Below, piece by piece: positions 45,892 to 56,896 of a stretch of DNA of 64,000 nucleotides (its first letter is position 1; every line of letters starts with the position of its first letter). The position numbers and the translations under genes are program-made. The stretch is from positions 1,906,407 to 1,970,406 of the forward strand of contig CM036160.1 in NCBI GenBank assembly GCA_020631735.1, read 5' to 3'. The notes under the pieces were generated by a model. The model was given only the letters and a program-made list of their open reading frames with translations. It was not told the origin of the DNA and ran no database searches. Source of the DNA: Saccharum officinarum (Eukaryota > Streptophyta > Magnoliopsida > Poales > Poaceae).

Positions 45892-47752
45892 TTAAACCAT
45901 GAAAAAATCAGTTGGAACCAAAGTTGGGTTCTCCTGATGCAAAGCATAAATCTTATCGGTCATTCCTTCCTTCCGATAAGCTTCCACCAAGATAGAGTAT
46001 GTCAAAGCATCAGGATCACACTGTGTATGCTTCATGTGCCTGAAGACCCTCTCCATCTCCATAAGATCATCTGCTCTTGCACATGCACCAAGAATAGCAT
46101 TGTGGAAAGATGTATTTGCAGGCACATCAAGCCTCTCAGCAAGCTTAACCATGCCCACCACCTTATGGAATTGGCCTGCTTTGCTAAACCCATTTAGTAG
46201 ACAACAGAAGGTCTTCGTATCCGGCTTCATACCCTCAGAGCGCATCTGGTTAAATGTGTGCTCCATGTTTTTGGCATCACCCGCCTCAGCAAATGCCTCA
46301 ATCACATTGTTGTATGTCGCAGTCGTCCATGGGAATGCTAGCTTCCGCATGTACTCCATGACTGCAGACATCTTATCATACATCCGCTTCTTCCCATAGG
46401 CACCAATCAGGATGTTCAGTGTGCGAGTCTCTGGTTCAATCCCATAGCTTCGGAATTTCTCGTACCATTTTTCCATCAATTCAACCTGGCCCCTGTTTCC
46501 AAACAGGCTTAAGATAATGTTCATGGTCCACACATCCGGTTTGCAGATTGTGCTGTCGAGCATGTCAGAGAGCACCTTCTCCATGTCATCCAACCGTCCA
46601 GCCTTTCCATAGCCACTGAGGACAATATTCTGCGTGACCGTGTTGGGCGCTATAGAGCGCTCAGCCATGTCTTTGTACATAACATCAATGAGGTCAAATC
46701 TCGTGGCATCGACACAGGCCTTGATGATGGTGCTGTAGGTGTAGACGTCAGGCTGGCACAACGGAGAGCCCTTCATGTCATTGAGGAGCTGGAGCGCCTC
46801 ATCTAGTAGGCCGCTGCGGCAGTAGGCCCCAATTAAGGCGGTGTAAAGCTCAGGGGTGGGCTGGCATCCTTGTTGCAACATCTCATCGAAGAGTTGGTGC
46901 GCTCGGGCGGGCTGCCCTGATCGGCCGAGCAGCACGATGAGCTTCATGTAGGTTCCCTCTTTGGGATGGTAGAACGGCTGCTCCTTGAGCATCTCAAACA
47001 CCTGCCAGCACCAATTCGCAATTAGTGTTCGTAACAACATTGCCACGATTTCCTTTCCTCAAACAAACAATTGAATCTAACTAGCAATTCAGGGAGAACT
47101 ATGGATTTTTGCAGACGATGGAGCAACGCAAACAAGGGGGAATCAAATGTAACCCGCGGTGGTGTTTTACCTGGAGCGCCTCTTGCCAGTTCTTGGAGCT
47201 GACGCGGTCGGCGAGGGCCTCGGTGACAGTGCACGCCCACGCCTTGGCGTCCGCGCGGGCGTCCAGCCGCTTCTTGACGTTCTTCAGGGGAGTCCTCGGC
47301 GTCCCCGAACCAGGGCCAGCGGCAGTCCCCGGGAACTCGCCGGCTTTCCAGTGCCGCTTCCCCTGCGGCGGGGCGGGGGCGGGGGCGGCGCGGCCGCCGT
47401 CCGTCCCGGGAAACTCCCCGGCCTTCGAATGCCGCCTCGCCTGTGCGGGTAGCCTTCCGCCACCACCCGCATCGGCAGGAGCGGTCCCCGGGAACTCCCC
47501 CGCCTTCCAGTGCCGCTTCCGTTCCGGGAGCTGGGACTGGGACGACGGCTCCGAGGGGCGGCGCTTCTCCTGCGCCGGGGCGGGGCGGCGCCTCTCCTGC
47601 AACGGGGCTACGCGCCCGCCGTACCGCCCCGCGGCCGACTGTGCCCCCGCGCCCCGCTTGAGAAGAAGACGCGGCGGCAGCGGCGGCACTCGGGAGTTGG
47701 AGAAGAGAGCGAAACTCGTGCAGGGAGAGGCGGTGTAGGCCGGTGGACTCAT
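45892..47752 (-). CDS. P-type pentatricopeptide repeat protein, two exons
   Basis: RNA-binding organelle protein. Exon 1 is 47752-47171 (194 codons), ending GCGCTCCAG|GTAAAA; exon 2 is 47001-45892 after TGGTGCTGGCAG, both phase 0, giving about 563 residues. The N-terminus is Ser/Pro/Arg-rich without early acids, fitting a chloroplast or mitochondrial transit peptide. Residues 79-90, 107-117 and 132-143 are three copies of RHWKAGEFPGT. From about residue 205 roughly ten consecutive 35-residue PPR motifs run to the end (for example GTYMKLIVLLGRSGQPARAH, VTQNIVLSGYGKAGRLDDME, RTLNILIGAYGKKRMYDKM). No E or DYW editing domain. Sequence pattern resembles Arabidopsis PPR2/EMB2750, a plastid rRNA-binding protein (recollection, not searched). 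Intact in this window. Confidence 0.9.
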
Positions 47753-48218
47753 GAGGAGGCGTGGGGTGGATTTACGAGAGGGAGAGGAGGGCGCGCGGAG
47801 AGGAATGGTCGTCGCTTAGCAGGCCGCGCGCCGGCGGCGGGGATGCACGGGGGCTCGTCGAGGCCGCGCCGCGCGCGCCATGGACAGGGTTGCCCGGTTG
47901 GGAGCGGGGAGGAATCGGAGCTCGGCTTTGACCCCGCTCCGGGTCTGCGTGGAGCTCGCCGAGGAGACGGGGGGAGAGAGAGATGGTCGGCGAGAGATAG
48001 GATGGAGAAGCAGAGCAGAGGGGATAAGATTCAGGGTACTGTGATGAGAGTGCAGAGTGGATAGATTTGGTTATGAAATATTTTGTTTTTAGTGTGTCAT
48101 TGTCCGTCTATTGATTATTATTGAATGCAAAAATATTTTTGGAGCTTTAGAGAAAAAATACTATATATTTTTATAAAATATTTTGAGCATAGAGTATTTG
48201 CATACTATGAACTTTGTA
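47753..48218. other. Upstream region of the PPR gene
   Basis: GC-rich to about 48060 (promoter and 5' UTR of the PPR gene, read leftwards), then AT-rich. Plus-strand frames here are shadows of exon 1. Confidence 0.5.
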
Positions 48219-48290
48219 CTCCCTCCGTTCTAAATTATAAGTTGTTTGTATAAAAAAGACAAATCGACTTATAGTTTGAAACGGAGAAAG
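48219..48290. mobile_element. Very short Stowaway-like MITE (72 bp)
   Basis: CTCCCTCCGTTCTAAATTAT at the left and a complementary right end, with TA on both sides (48217-48218, 48291-48292). Nearly all stem, little loop. Confidence 0.8.
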
Positions 48291-48380
48291 TAGTTTTTAA
48301 AACCGTAATATTGTTTAAATTATCTTTTCATTTATTTCTAAAAACTCCACTCTAAGAGCATCGCCAATAATTTTTCTTAA

Positions 48381-48546
48381 CGGGCAGGCGTGGTGCAGTT
48401 GGTGAGTGCTAGCTCGCCGAGTCACCAGGTCCTGGGTTCGAAGCCGTCTCTCTGCAGAATTTCTGCAGGGGTAAGACTTTACTTCGGTTATTCCCTTCCC
48501 CAGACCCCACTCGTGTGGGAGCCTCTGGCACTGGGTCTGCCCTTTT
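48381..48546 (+). mobile_element. tRNA-derived SINE (Au/PoaS-like)
   Basis: RNA polymerase III A box TGGTGCAGTTGG (48391-48402) and B box GGTTCGAAGCC (48435-48445), followed by a SINE body with CCCCAGACCCCACTCGTGTG and GGGAGCCTCTGGCACTGGGT, ending in CCCTTTT. This 3' body is shared by grass Au-type SINEs. The head is tRNA-like but does not fold as a functional tRNA. Target duplication not resolved. Confidence 0.82.
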
Positions 48547-48864
48547 ATTGGTCTCTAAAACATTATTTAGAGAGTCATTTAAATAAAAATCGCTCTTTTT
48601 TTCGCCCTCCAACAGAGTTTTCTATACATTATGCCTACTCTAGAGAGTCAATTCTGCTCTTTGTCTTTTGCTAACAAGAAATACATAATAGAAAATGATA
48701 ATATTTAGAGATCCAATTAGAAAAGTTAATGGAGAATATTTTTTCACCAAAATCTATATTCCTATCAACAAGGAAGAAAGTAGATACTCTCTTAGAGTTG
48801 CTCTAAAGTTTTTTAAAAAAAACTATGGTCTTACACGTTATATTCTATATGTTTTAAATGTATA

Positions 48865-48992
48865 CTCCTTTCATAAATTATAAGTCGTTTTAACTTTTCT
48901 AGATGTATAACATTTATTATATATCTAGGTGTATAGCAAAAATAATATACCTGAAAAATTCAAGAACAACTTATAATTTAAAACAGAGGGAT
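48865..48992. mobile_element. Degenerate Stowaway-like MITE (128 bp)
   Basis: Left end CTCCTTTCATAAATTATAAG and right end ACTTATAATTTAAAACAGAG pair imperfectly; TA at 48863-48864 on the left. Interior AT-rich. Confidence 0.65.
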
Positions 48993-49458
48993 TAGTTTTT
49001 AAATGCAATAGCAACCAAATAGAGACTGAACTGTGACTCAAACCTTAAGTGTAGTAACTATTTGAAAAAATATATGCCACCGAATTACTACATATCAAAA
49101 CATTTTGCTTTATTTCCTCTCTACTAACGAGAATCAATCTTTTACTAGAGAAAGTCATATCAAACACAAGCAAGCTCTTACCAACTCCTTTGCCCTCACG
49201 GCCGCACCCAGTGCTTCAAGCCCTCCTCTCTCCAACCCTCTCGTGGCTACAGTTCAGAGAGGCGAGAAAGAGGCGTCCGGCTTTCCGGTCTCCGCCGGGG
49301 CAGTCTGCGGTCTTCCTCGTCTCTGATGGCTTCTAGGCGTCAGGAGGTGGGGAAGACCGTGGATCTCCAGCTGGCTGGTAGTTTAGGTCCTAGTTTCTCT
49401 AGCCTTTGGTGTCCTGGTGATGATGGTGAGGCAGATGCAGCATCGTTGTAGAGGAATA
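48993..49458. other. Intergenic DNA
   Basis: AT-rich to about 49180, then a GC-richer stretch (49190-49440) with an open frame starting ATGGCTTCTAGGCG at 49326. Too short to call as a gene and no family recognised. Confidence 0.4.
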
Positions 49459-49997
49459 ATGTCGGTGTTTGATGACCGGCAACTCATCATAGGGTTATCT
49501 TGGACGATGGTTGGTGGGCTTCGACGTATGTAGAACTCGACGGTGAACGCAGAGACAATAATTTATACTGGTTCGGTCCGCCGAAATAGCGTCCTACGTC
49601 TAGTCGAGGGTGAATAGTATATTACGCCCTGCGCTTGGGGTTGTTTAGACCGTTGGGTCTGTTTCTCTGCCGATCTAGGGAGCTCTGCCCTCCTTTATAT
49701 AGTCTAGGGGGCAGGATTACTGGTCAGTTACAATGTAAGAGTCCTAGTAGAATTACAGAGTACTTGTGTAACTAGGATTATATGTGAAGAATTTCTAGTC
49801 AGACTAGATCTTCTCCCTTCCTTACCGGATACCCAGGGACTATGTCCCATAAATAAGTCCCTCCGTCCTTGTTCCCGCGGTGGCGCTAACTTCGGCACTT
49901 TCGTGAGGTATGTGAGGGTTGGGTCCTCTAGATCTGGTTCTTTGGATCTATGGAGGATTTGTACAGGAGTCCGCGGATGTCTGTTGTTTCTACTGCC
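49459..49997 (+). mobile_element. Probable LTR or transposon fragment before the gap
   Basis: Starts TGTCGGTGTTTGATGACCGG, contains AATAATTTATACTGGTTCGG and a TATA-like CTTTATATAG at about 49694-49703. These strings are typical of grass LTR sequence, but the right border is uncertain and may be in the gap. Confidence 0.4.
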
Positions 49998-50097
49998 NNN
50001 NNNNNNNNNNNNNNNNNNNNNNNNNNNNNNNNNNNNNNNNNNNNNNNNNNNNNNNNNNNNNNNNNNNNNNNNNNNNNNNNNNNNNNNNNNNNNNNNN
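49998..50097. other. Assembly gap (100 N)
   Basis: Exactly 100 N, the conventional size for a gap of unknown length. It must hide at least about 1.78 kb, the missing part of the 5' LTR of the Sirevirus that resumes at 50098. Confidence 0.98.
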
Positions 50098-50236
50098 ATT
50101 GGCTTGCAAACACCCCGTAGGCTAAGCAAAACTCGCATCTCGCTATTGTTGTTTTATTGATAAACTTGCTTAGCTTGTCTTTGTAGAAAATTTTTAATAG
50201 GCTATTCACCCCCCCTCTAGCCATCAAGACCTTTCA
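50098..50236 (+). repeat. 3' end of the 5' LTR of element 3
   Basis: Matches 58678-58813 with two small indels and a few substitutions in the visible 139 bp, and ends GACCTTTCA. Confidence 0.92.
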
Positions 50237-50240
50237 AGTG

Positions 50241-50253
50241 TGGTATCGGAGCC
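50241..50253 (+). other. Primer-binding site of element 3
   Basis: TGGTATCGGAGCC, four bases after the LTR end, complementary to the initiator-methionine tRNA 3' end with one or two mismatches. Confidence 0.88.
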
Positions 50254-50294
50254 GTGGTGGTCACGTTTGTAAGCTTAACAACCTCTGGTGTAAG

Positions 50295-52479
50295 ATGGCT
50301 CAAGTTATGTTCAATCATGTTAATGGCAAGCCTCCATTCTTTGATGGCGTCTCTCTTTGATCATTGGAAAAGGAAGATGAAGCAATATCTAGGCAATATA
50401 CATGAGAAGGTTTGGGATGTGACCAAAGAAGGATATGTTATTCTTGATGAGGAAAACCTCACTCCAAATGACCGCATCAACAAACAATGCAATACGGCGG
50501 CACTTGACACAATCTATCGTGCCATTGATGATAAAGTATTTGAGCAAATCAAAGATCTTGAAAAGGCAAATGAGCTTTGGATAAGGCTTGAAGAAAACAT
50601 ATGGAGGCACTTCAACGGTAAAAAGTGCCAAACTATATATGCTCAAGGACAAGTTCTCCACATTCAAGATGAAGGATGATGAATCCATCCCGGAGATGTT
50701 CTATAGGCTCCAAGTCATTGTCAATGATCTCAAGGGGCTTGGGGGAGGTTGAGGACAAGGACTTCTCACACAAGTTCTTGATGTGCTTACCCAAGAAGTT
50801 TGCCACCTGAGAAGAATGATCTTTAGAGAGGGATTGGACAAGGTCAAACCAACCAATGTGCTTGGAGATGTAATGACCGATGCCCAATACAATGATGATG
50901 AAGATGAGGTAGAAGTGAAGAAGGAGACCAAGGTCAAGCAAGAGAAGCCCATTGCATTCAAGGCTTCATCCTCTAAGGGCAAGAGCAAGGTAGAAGAGTG
51001 ATGATGATGATCCATTCGATGATGAGACCATGGCCCTCCTTGTGCACAAGATGGGAAGGTTCATGAAGAAGAAATGATATGGGGCAAGGAAGAGGAGAGA
51101 CACTATAAAGGCAAAGACCCTTTGCTACAATTGCAATAGCCCCGATCATATAGTGGCGGATTGCCCCTATGAAGATAAGAGATTTCATAATGGGGACTTG
51201 AAGCTCAAGAAGAACAAGAAGGATAAGAAAGAGAATGAGAAGAAAGCAAAGAAGAGCTTCACTTTCAACAAGAAGAAGAAAGGTGGTGGTTATGTAGTCA
51301 CTTGGGATAGTGACAACTCCGATAGTGATGATGATGAAAGCTCTAGTGATGATGAGAGGATCACTCGACGAGCACTGCAAACATCGCCCTCTCAACAAGC
51401 CATCCATCTTCGACACTACATCAACATGCCTTATGACCAAGCCTACCAAGGTAAAACATGATGATAGTGATGATGATTCTTGTGCTAGTGATGATTGTAG
51501 GAGTGATGATGAGGAGGATGAGGACTACTCCAAGGATGATCTATTAGGCATAATAGATCAAATGAGCAAGGGCTACAAGAGGACAACCAAGAAATACAAA
51601 ATCTTGGAACAAGAGCTCATTGCCAAGAGCAATGAAAATGATGCCTTGATGGAGGAGCTTTGTTGCTCTCAAAAAGAGTAAGGAGTGCAAAGGAATTGAA
51701 CAAGAGCTCAAAGCTCTTAGGAAATCCTTTGATGAGCTAGAGGCTTCTCGTGAGTGTCTAAAGGAAGACCACGAGGACCTTGAAGTTGCTCACACTAGGC
51801 TTAAGGAAGCCCACTCCACTCTACTTGAGCTCATCAAGGAAAAGGATCTCAAATTGGAGAAGCTCATGAAGGAAGCTAAGGAGGAGCAAGTGATTGTCAC
51901 TTGTGATATTGGACTAACATGTGATATTGTTGATGATTCTTCATTTGTTAGTCCTACTAATGCTTCATGTAGCTCATCATCATCCACCACAACCAACTCT
52001 ACCTCTACTACTAGTGATTCATCACTTGTGGTTGAGACTCTCAAAGAGAGGTGGATGATCTCACCCGCGCATTAGGCAATGCCTATGGTGGGGATGCCCG
52101 CTTGCTAAAATGCTTGGGTAGCCAAAGGTTCTCCCTTAACAAAGAGGGATTGGGCTATACTCCCAAGAAGGGCAAGGCGGCCTTTGCTACTCCAAAGCCT
52201 CGCTTTGTGAAGGGCAATGGTCGTTATTGCAATAGATGCAAGCAAGTTGGGCATCTAGAGATTAATTGCAATAAAATGAACAAGAACAAGAAAAATGCTA
52301 ATGTACCTTATATTCCTTTTGATTCTTGCTATGTGCTTACCAAGGGTGATAAAGGTGTGCATGCTAGGTTTGTTGGTACACCAATTATGGGCCCAAAGAA
52401 GAAGGCCATTTGGGTACCAAAGAGCTTAGTGACTAACCTCCAAGGACCCAAGCAAGTATGGGTACCTAAAAGACATTAA
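50295..52479 (+). pseudogene. Sirevirus gag, multiply frameshifted
   Basis: Starts ATGGCTCAAGTT at 50295. Recognisable parts: UBN2-like gag segment FDHWKRKMKQYLGNIHEKVW, a first zinc knuckle CYNCNSPDHIVADC (about 51123-51164), a Lys-rich linker, an Asp/Ser-rich patch, a coiled coil and a second knuckle CNRCKQVGHLEINC (about 52228-52269). Frame is lost several times: near 50356, 50595, 50745, 50995-51080, 51663 and 52040. It ends in TAA (52477-52479). The contrast with the intact pol suggests pol survives by youth or chance rather than by use. Confidence 0.85.
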
Positions 52480-52491
52480 ATTGTTTTGTAG

Positions 52492-55400
52492 GTAAATTAC
52501 AAGGCCGGAGGAAGGCATTGGGTGCTTGATAGTGGGTGCTCTCAACATATGACCGGTGATTCAAGAATGTTCAACTCTCTCAAATCAAATGATAGTGGCA
52601 TTGATAGCATCACATTTGGTGACAATAGCAAGGGTGATGTAAAGGCTCTTGGAAGGATTGCAATCTCAAATGATCATAGCATTTCTAATGTGCTCTTAGT
52701 TGAAAAGTTGAACTTCAATCTTCTCTCGGTTGCTCAATTGTGTGATCTCGGTTTCAAGTGCATATTTGGTGTTGATGATGTGGAGATAGTTAGTGTTGAT
52801 GGCTCTAACTTGATCTTCAAAGGTTTTAGATATGAGAATCTATACTTGGTTGATTTCAATGCTAGTGACACTCAACTTTCAACATGTTTGCTCACCAAAT
52901 CAAGTATGGGTTGGTTATGGCATAGAAGACTTGGTCATGTTGGCATGAAGCAATTGAATAAGTTAGTAAAGCATGACTTAGTTAGAGGCTTGAAGGATGT
53001 CACATTTGAGAAGGATAAGCTATGTAGTGCATGTCAAGCCGGAAAGCAAGTAGGCAACACTCATCCATTGAAAAGCATTATGAGTACTTCCAAGGCATTT
53101 GAGTTGTTGCACATGGATCTATTTGGGCCAACTACATACACAAGCATTGGTGGGAACAAGTATGGTTTTGTGATTGTGGATGATTTCACTAGATACACAT
53201 GGGTATTCTTTCTTATGGACAAGAGTGATATATTTGACATATTCAAGAAGTTCATCAAGAGAGTGCAAAATGAGTTTGAGACCACAATCAAGAAAGTAAG
53301 AAGTGACAATGGAAGTGAGTTTAGAAACACAAGAGTTGATGAGCTATGTGAGGAGCTTGGAATCAAGCATCAATTCTCGGCCAAGTATACACCTCAATCA
53401 AATGGCCTAGTTGAAAGGAAGAATAGAACCTTAATTGATATGGCAAGATCAATGTTGAATGAGTATAATGTGAGTCATTCATTTTGGGCCGAAGCAATCA
53501 ACACGGCTTGCTTCTATAGCAACCGCCTCTATTGCCACAAGTTTCTAGAAAAGACACCATATGAGATCTTAAATGGAAGAAAGCCCAACATTGCATACTT
53601 TCGGGTATTTGGTTGCAAATGCTATATCTTGAAGAAGGGCACTAGATTGAGCAAGTTTGAGAAGAAATATGATGAAGGCTTCCTACTTGGCTACTCAACT
53701 ATTAGCAAAGCTTATAGAGTTTGGAATTTGGCTAGTGGTTTACTTGAAGAAGTGCATGATGTTGAGTTTGATGAAACAAATGGATCTCAAGATGAAGAAG
53801 ATAACTTGGATGATGTGAGAGGAACTCAATTGAGTAATGCTATGAAAGAAATGGATATTGGCGATATTAGACCAAAGCAAGTTATTGATGTGGATGACAA
53901 CAAAGATCAAGTGCTCCAAAGTCCAATTACACAAGCTAGTGGGTCTCTAATGCAAAATCAAGCTAGTACATCATCTCAAGTGCAACAAGATCAACAAGTG
54001 GCTAGTTCATCATCTCCAACCCATGATCAACATCAACATCCAAGCAATCAAGTCCAAGTGCTTCAACCAACTAACATTGCAAGAGACCATCCATTGGATT
54101 CCATCATTGGTGACATACAAAGGGGAGTTCAAACTAGATCAAGATTGGCATCATTTTGTGCTCACTCTTCTTTTGTGTCAATGGAAGAACCCAAGGACAT
54201 TGATAAAGCATTGAGAGATCCGGATTGGGTAAATGCAATGCATGAAGAGCTCAACAACTTCAAGAGAAATGAAGTGTGGGAACTAGTTGAGAGGCCTAAG
54301 GATCACAATTTCATTGGAACAAGATGGGTCTTTCGCAACAAGCAAGATCAAGATGGAATAGTAGTAAGGAACAAAGCAAGACTAGTGGCTCAAGGTTACA
54401 CACAAATAGAGGGTCTTGACTTTGGTGAAACTTATGCCCCGGTTGCAAGATTGGAAGCAATTAGGATCTTACTTGCCTATGCTTGTGCTCACAATATCAA
54501 GCTATATCAAATGGATGTGAAGAGTGCATTTCTCAATGGGTACATTCAAGAAGAGGTGTATGTGGAGCAACCTCCCGGTTTTGAAGATGATAAGAAACCT
54601 AATCATGTCTACAAATTGAGAAAAGCCTTGTATGGATTGAAGCAAGCACCAAGAGCATGGTATGAAAGATTGAGAGACTTCTTGCTATCCAAAGGATTTG
54701 TCATGGGCAAAGTTGATACAACACTATTCACCAAGAAGATTGGGAAAGACTTATTTGTATTGCAAATATATGTTGATGATATCATATTCGGTTCAACCAA
54801 TCAAGATTATTGTGATGAGTTTGGAAAAATGATGGCCAAGGAATTTGAAATGTCAATGATTGGTGAACTTAGTTTCTTTCTTGGACTTCAAATCAAACAA
54901 ATGAAAGAAGGTACATTTGTGAGCCAAATTAAGTACATCAAAGATATGCTCAAGAAGTTTGGCATGGAAGATGCAAAGAGTATTACAACTCCAATGGGCA
55001 CTAGTGGAAGTTTGGATAGTGACAAGAGTGGCAACATGGTGGATCAAAAGCTATATAGATCGATGATTGGTAGTCTACTCTATGTGACGGCATCAAGGCC
55101 CGATGTGATGTTTAGTGTATGCATGTGTGCAAGATTTCAAGCCTCACCAAGAGAAAGTCATTTGAAGGCAACAAAGAGAATATTGAGGTACTTAAAGCAT
55201 ACACAAGATGTTGGATTATGGTATCCCAAAGGTGCAAGCTTTGAGCTAGTTGGATATTCGGATTCCGACTATGCCGGTGATAAAGTGGAGAGAAAGAGCA
55301 CTTCCGGGACATGTCAATTGTTGGGAAGATCACTTGTCTCATGGTCATCCAAGAAGCAAAATAGTATTGCACTATCCACCGCCGAAGCCGAATACATCGC

Positions 55401-55722
55401 CGCGGGTAGTTGTTGTGCACAAATCTTGTGGATGAAGGCAACATTGAAGGATTTTGGAATCAATTTCAAGAATGTGCCATTGCTATGTGACAATGAAAGT
55501 GCCGTGAAGCTAACCAACAATCCGGTTCAACATCAAAGAACAAAGCATATTGATGTTCGCCATCACTTTATTAGAGATCATCAACAAAAGGGTGACATTG
55601 CCATTGAGAGTGTGGGCACCGAAGATCAATTAGCCGATCTATTCACCAAGCCACTTGATGAGAAGAGATTTCACAAGCTAAAGAATGAGTTGAACATACT
55701 TGACTTCTCCAACATGAGTTGA
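52492..55722 (+). CDS. Sirevirus pol polyprotein, uninterrupted
   Basis: One frame of about 1,077 codons from the codon after an in-frame TAG to TGA at 55720-55722; there is no ATG near its start, so it is made as part of a gag-pol product or by an unusual route. Order is copia-type: protease [11 protein letters not shown] at the start, GAG-pre-integrase ([21 protein letters not shown]), integrase with [15 protein letters not shown] and [10 protein letters not shown] (about residue 208, 270, 305), reverse transcriptase [12 protein letters not shown] and YVDDIIFGS (about 675 and 760), RNase [21 protein letters not shown] and LCDNESAV near the end. All catalytic motifs look whole. Its Gag partner is broken in this copy, so mobilisation would need help in trans. 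Confidence 0.93.
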   Translation, partial: VNYKAGGRHWVLDSGCSQHMTGDSRMFNSLKSNDSGIDSITFGDNSKGDVKALGRIAISNDHSISNVLLVEKLNFNLLSVAQLCDLGFKCIFGVDDVEIVSVDGSNLIFKGFRYENLYLVDFNASDTQLSTCLLTKSSMGWLWHRRLGHVGMKQLNKLVKHDLVRGLKDVTFEKDKLCSACQAGKQVGNTHPLKSIMSTSKAFELLHMDLFGPTTYTSIGGNKYGFVIVDDFTRYTWVFFLMDKSDIFDIFKKFIKRVQNEFETTIKKVRSDNGSEFRNTRVDELCEELGIKHQFSAKYTPQSNGLVERKNRTLIDMARSMLNEYNVSHSFWAEAINTACFYSNRLYCHKFLEKTPYEILNGRKPNIAYFRVFGCKCYILKKGTRLSKFEKKYDEGFLLGYSTISKAYRVWNLASGLLEEVHDVEFDETNGSQDEEDNLDDVRGTQLSNAMKEMDIGDIRPKQVIDVDDNKDQVLQSPITQASGSLMQNQASTSSQVQQDQQVASSSSPTHDQHQHPSNQVQVLQPTNIARDHPLDSIIGDIQRGVQTRSRLASFCAHSSFVSMEEPKDIDKALRDPDWVNAMHEELNNFKRNEVWELVERPKDHNFIGTRWVFRNKQDQDGIVVRNKARLVAQGYTQIEGLDFGETYAPVARLEAIRILLAYACAHNIKLYQMDVKSAFLNGYIQEEVYVEQPPGFEDDKKPNHVYKLRKALYGLKQAPRAWYERLRDFLLSKGFVMGKVDTTLFTKKIGKDLFVLQIYVDDIIFGSTNQDYCDEFGKMMAKEFEMSMIGELSFFLGLQIKQMKEGTFVSQIKYIKDMLKKFGMEDAKSITTPMGTSGSLDSDKSGNMVDQKLYRSMIGSLLYVTASRPDVMFSVCMCARFQASPRESHLKATKRILRYLKHTQDVGLWYPKGASFELVGYSDSDYAGDKVERKSTSGTCQLLGRSLVSWSSKKQNSIALSTAEAEYIAAGSCCAQILWMKATLKDFGINFKNVPLLCDNESAVKLTNNPVQHQRTKHIDVRHHFIRDHQQKGDIAIESVGTEDQLADLFTKPLDEKRFHKLKNELNILDFSNMS

Positions 55723-56896
55723 TGCACCCCATATATGACATGCCTCTCCTTCGAGCCCCAAGGTACAATTGGTTGACATGTCATACATTCTATGCTAAGG
55801 ACTTGTTTAGTGCATCTAGCCATAATTTATATGTTCTAGGCTCATTCATGAAAATCAAATGAATTTGAAGTTTATATGGTGCCACTATTGTTTCCATGAC
55901 GTGTATGATCTAGTGGTAGCATATAACTTGTTTAAGTAGCTTGTGATCCTAAGTGTTTAATCTAGATCACTTGTCTAAATATTTGCTTCAACATGGTGCA
56001 TGATAACCCTTCTAGTGAGGTGTGAAGAAGCTTGCCCTTGGATCAAACCGAAGTATTTTATTTATGCAAGCAATCTAGGTTGAATCATAAACTTGATCCT
56101 CACCCCATATTTCAACATGATAATCTATCTAAAGTTTGCTCCTTGTGGTCAATTGGTGCCAAAGGGAGAGAAAATATTGTTCACAAAGATAGAACTCAAA
56201 GGGGAAGAAAATGTTGTGGGGGAGAAAATGTTGTTCACAAGATAGATTCTAAAAGGGGAGAATTGATAAAAGAAGGGGATCAACTAAAATTTTGAGCACA
56301 CAAGTAGGGGGAGCAAGCTCTTTAAACATGAATGTTGCATTTCTATGTGCACTTCATATGTTCATATGTATGATGTATAGTTATGCATTTCGTTTTCTCC
56401 GATACATTGCTTGTGTGGTGACTTGCTAGTATAATTTGAATGATGCATTGAGATACTAGCATGAATAGGAAGTAGTTAGATTTTTCTTGCTTCATGTTTT
56501 TCAAAGTGGTACTAGAGCCTTGCTTATAATGTTGATCTCACGAGGTTTCTAGTTATGTTTGTGCTTTTCCAAGTGGAATCTAACTACACAAGGTGCTAAG
56601 ATGGTGTTTATCGCTACTCCGATGGTATCACGCTTCAAAGGTCTATAATCTAAAACACTTAGCACCTATTGGTAGACAATGCTCCTAATCTTTCCTATCT
56701 AACATGTATGCTTCCAAAATCCAAACATATAGCATACATGTAGGGGGAGCCATTGCTATCAATTTGAATTCATGATCACATGTCCATAATTCTTACACAT
56801 GGTAATATACTTGGACAATGTGACATGGGTTCAATCAAAATTTTATCACAATATCTTTGTGAAAGGGTTGTCACCAATTACCAACAAGGGGGAGAT
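55723..56896 (+). other. Element 3 pol-to-LTR spacer
   Basis: 1.17 kb without a supported ORF and without an env-like gene. Several purine tracts of the AAAGGGGAGAA type; the last, CAAGGGGGAGAT, abuts the LTR and is the likely primer for plus-strand synthesis. Confidence 0.8.

Noticed and set aside
48391..48445. Functional tRNA gene
   Set aside because: A and B boxes are present but no cloverleaf fits and the sequence continues into a SINE body.
50254..50679. Gag starting at 50254
   Set aside because: The first 35 or so residues are a shifted reading; the real gag start is the ATG at 50295 with a frameshift near 50356.
55723..56896. env-like gene after Sirevirus pol
   Set aside because: Some Sireviruses have one, but no frame of useful length or membrane span is present in any of the three copies.
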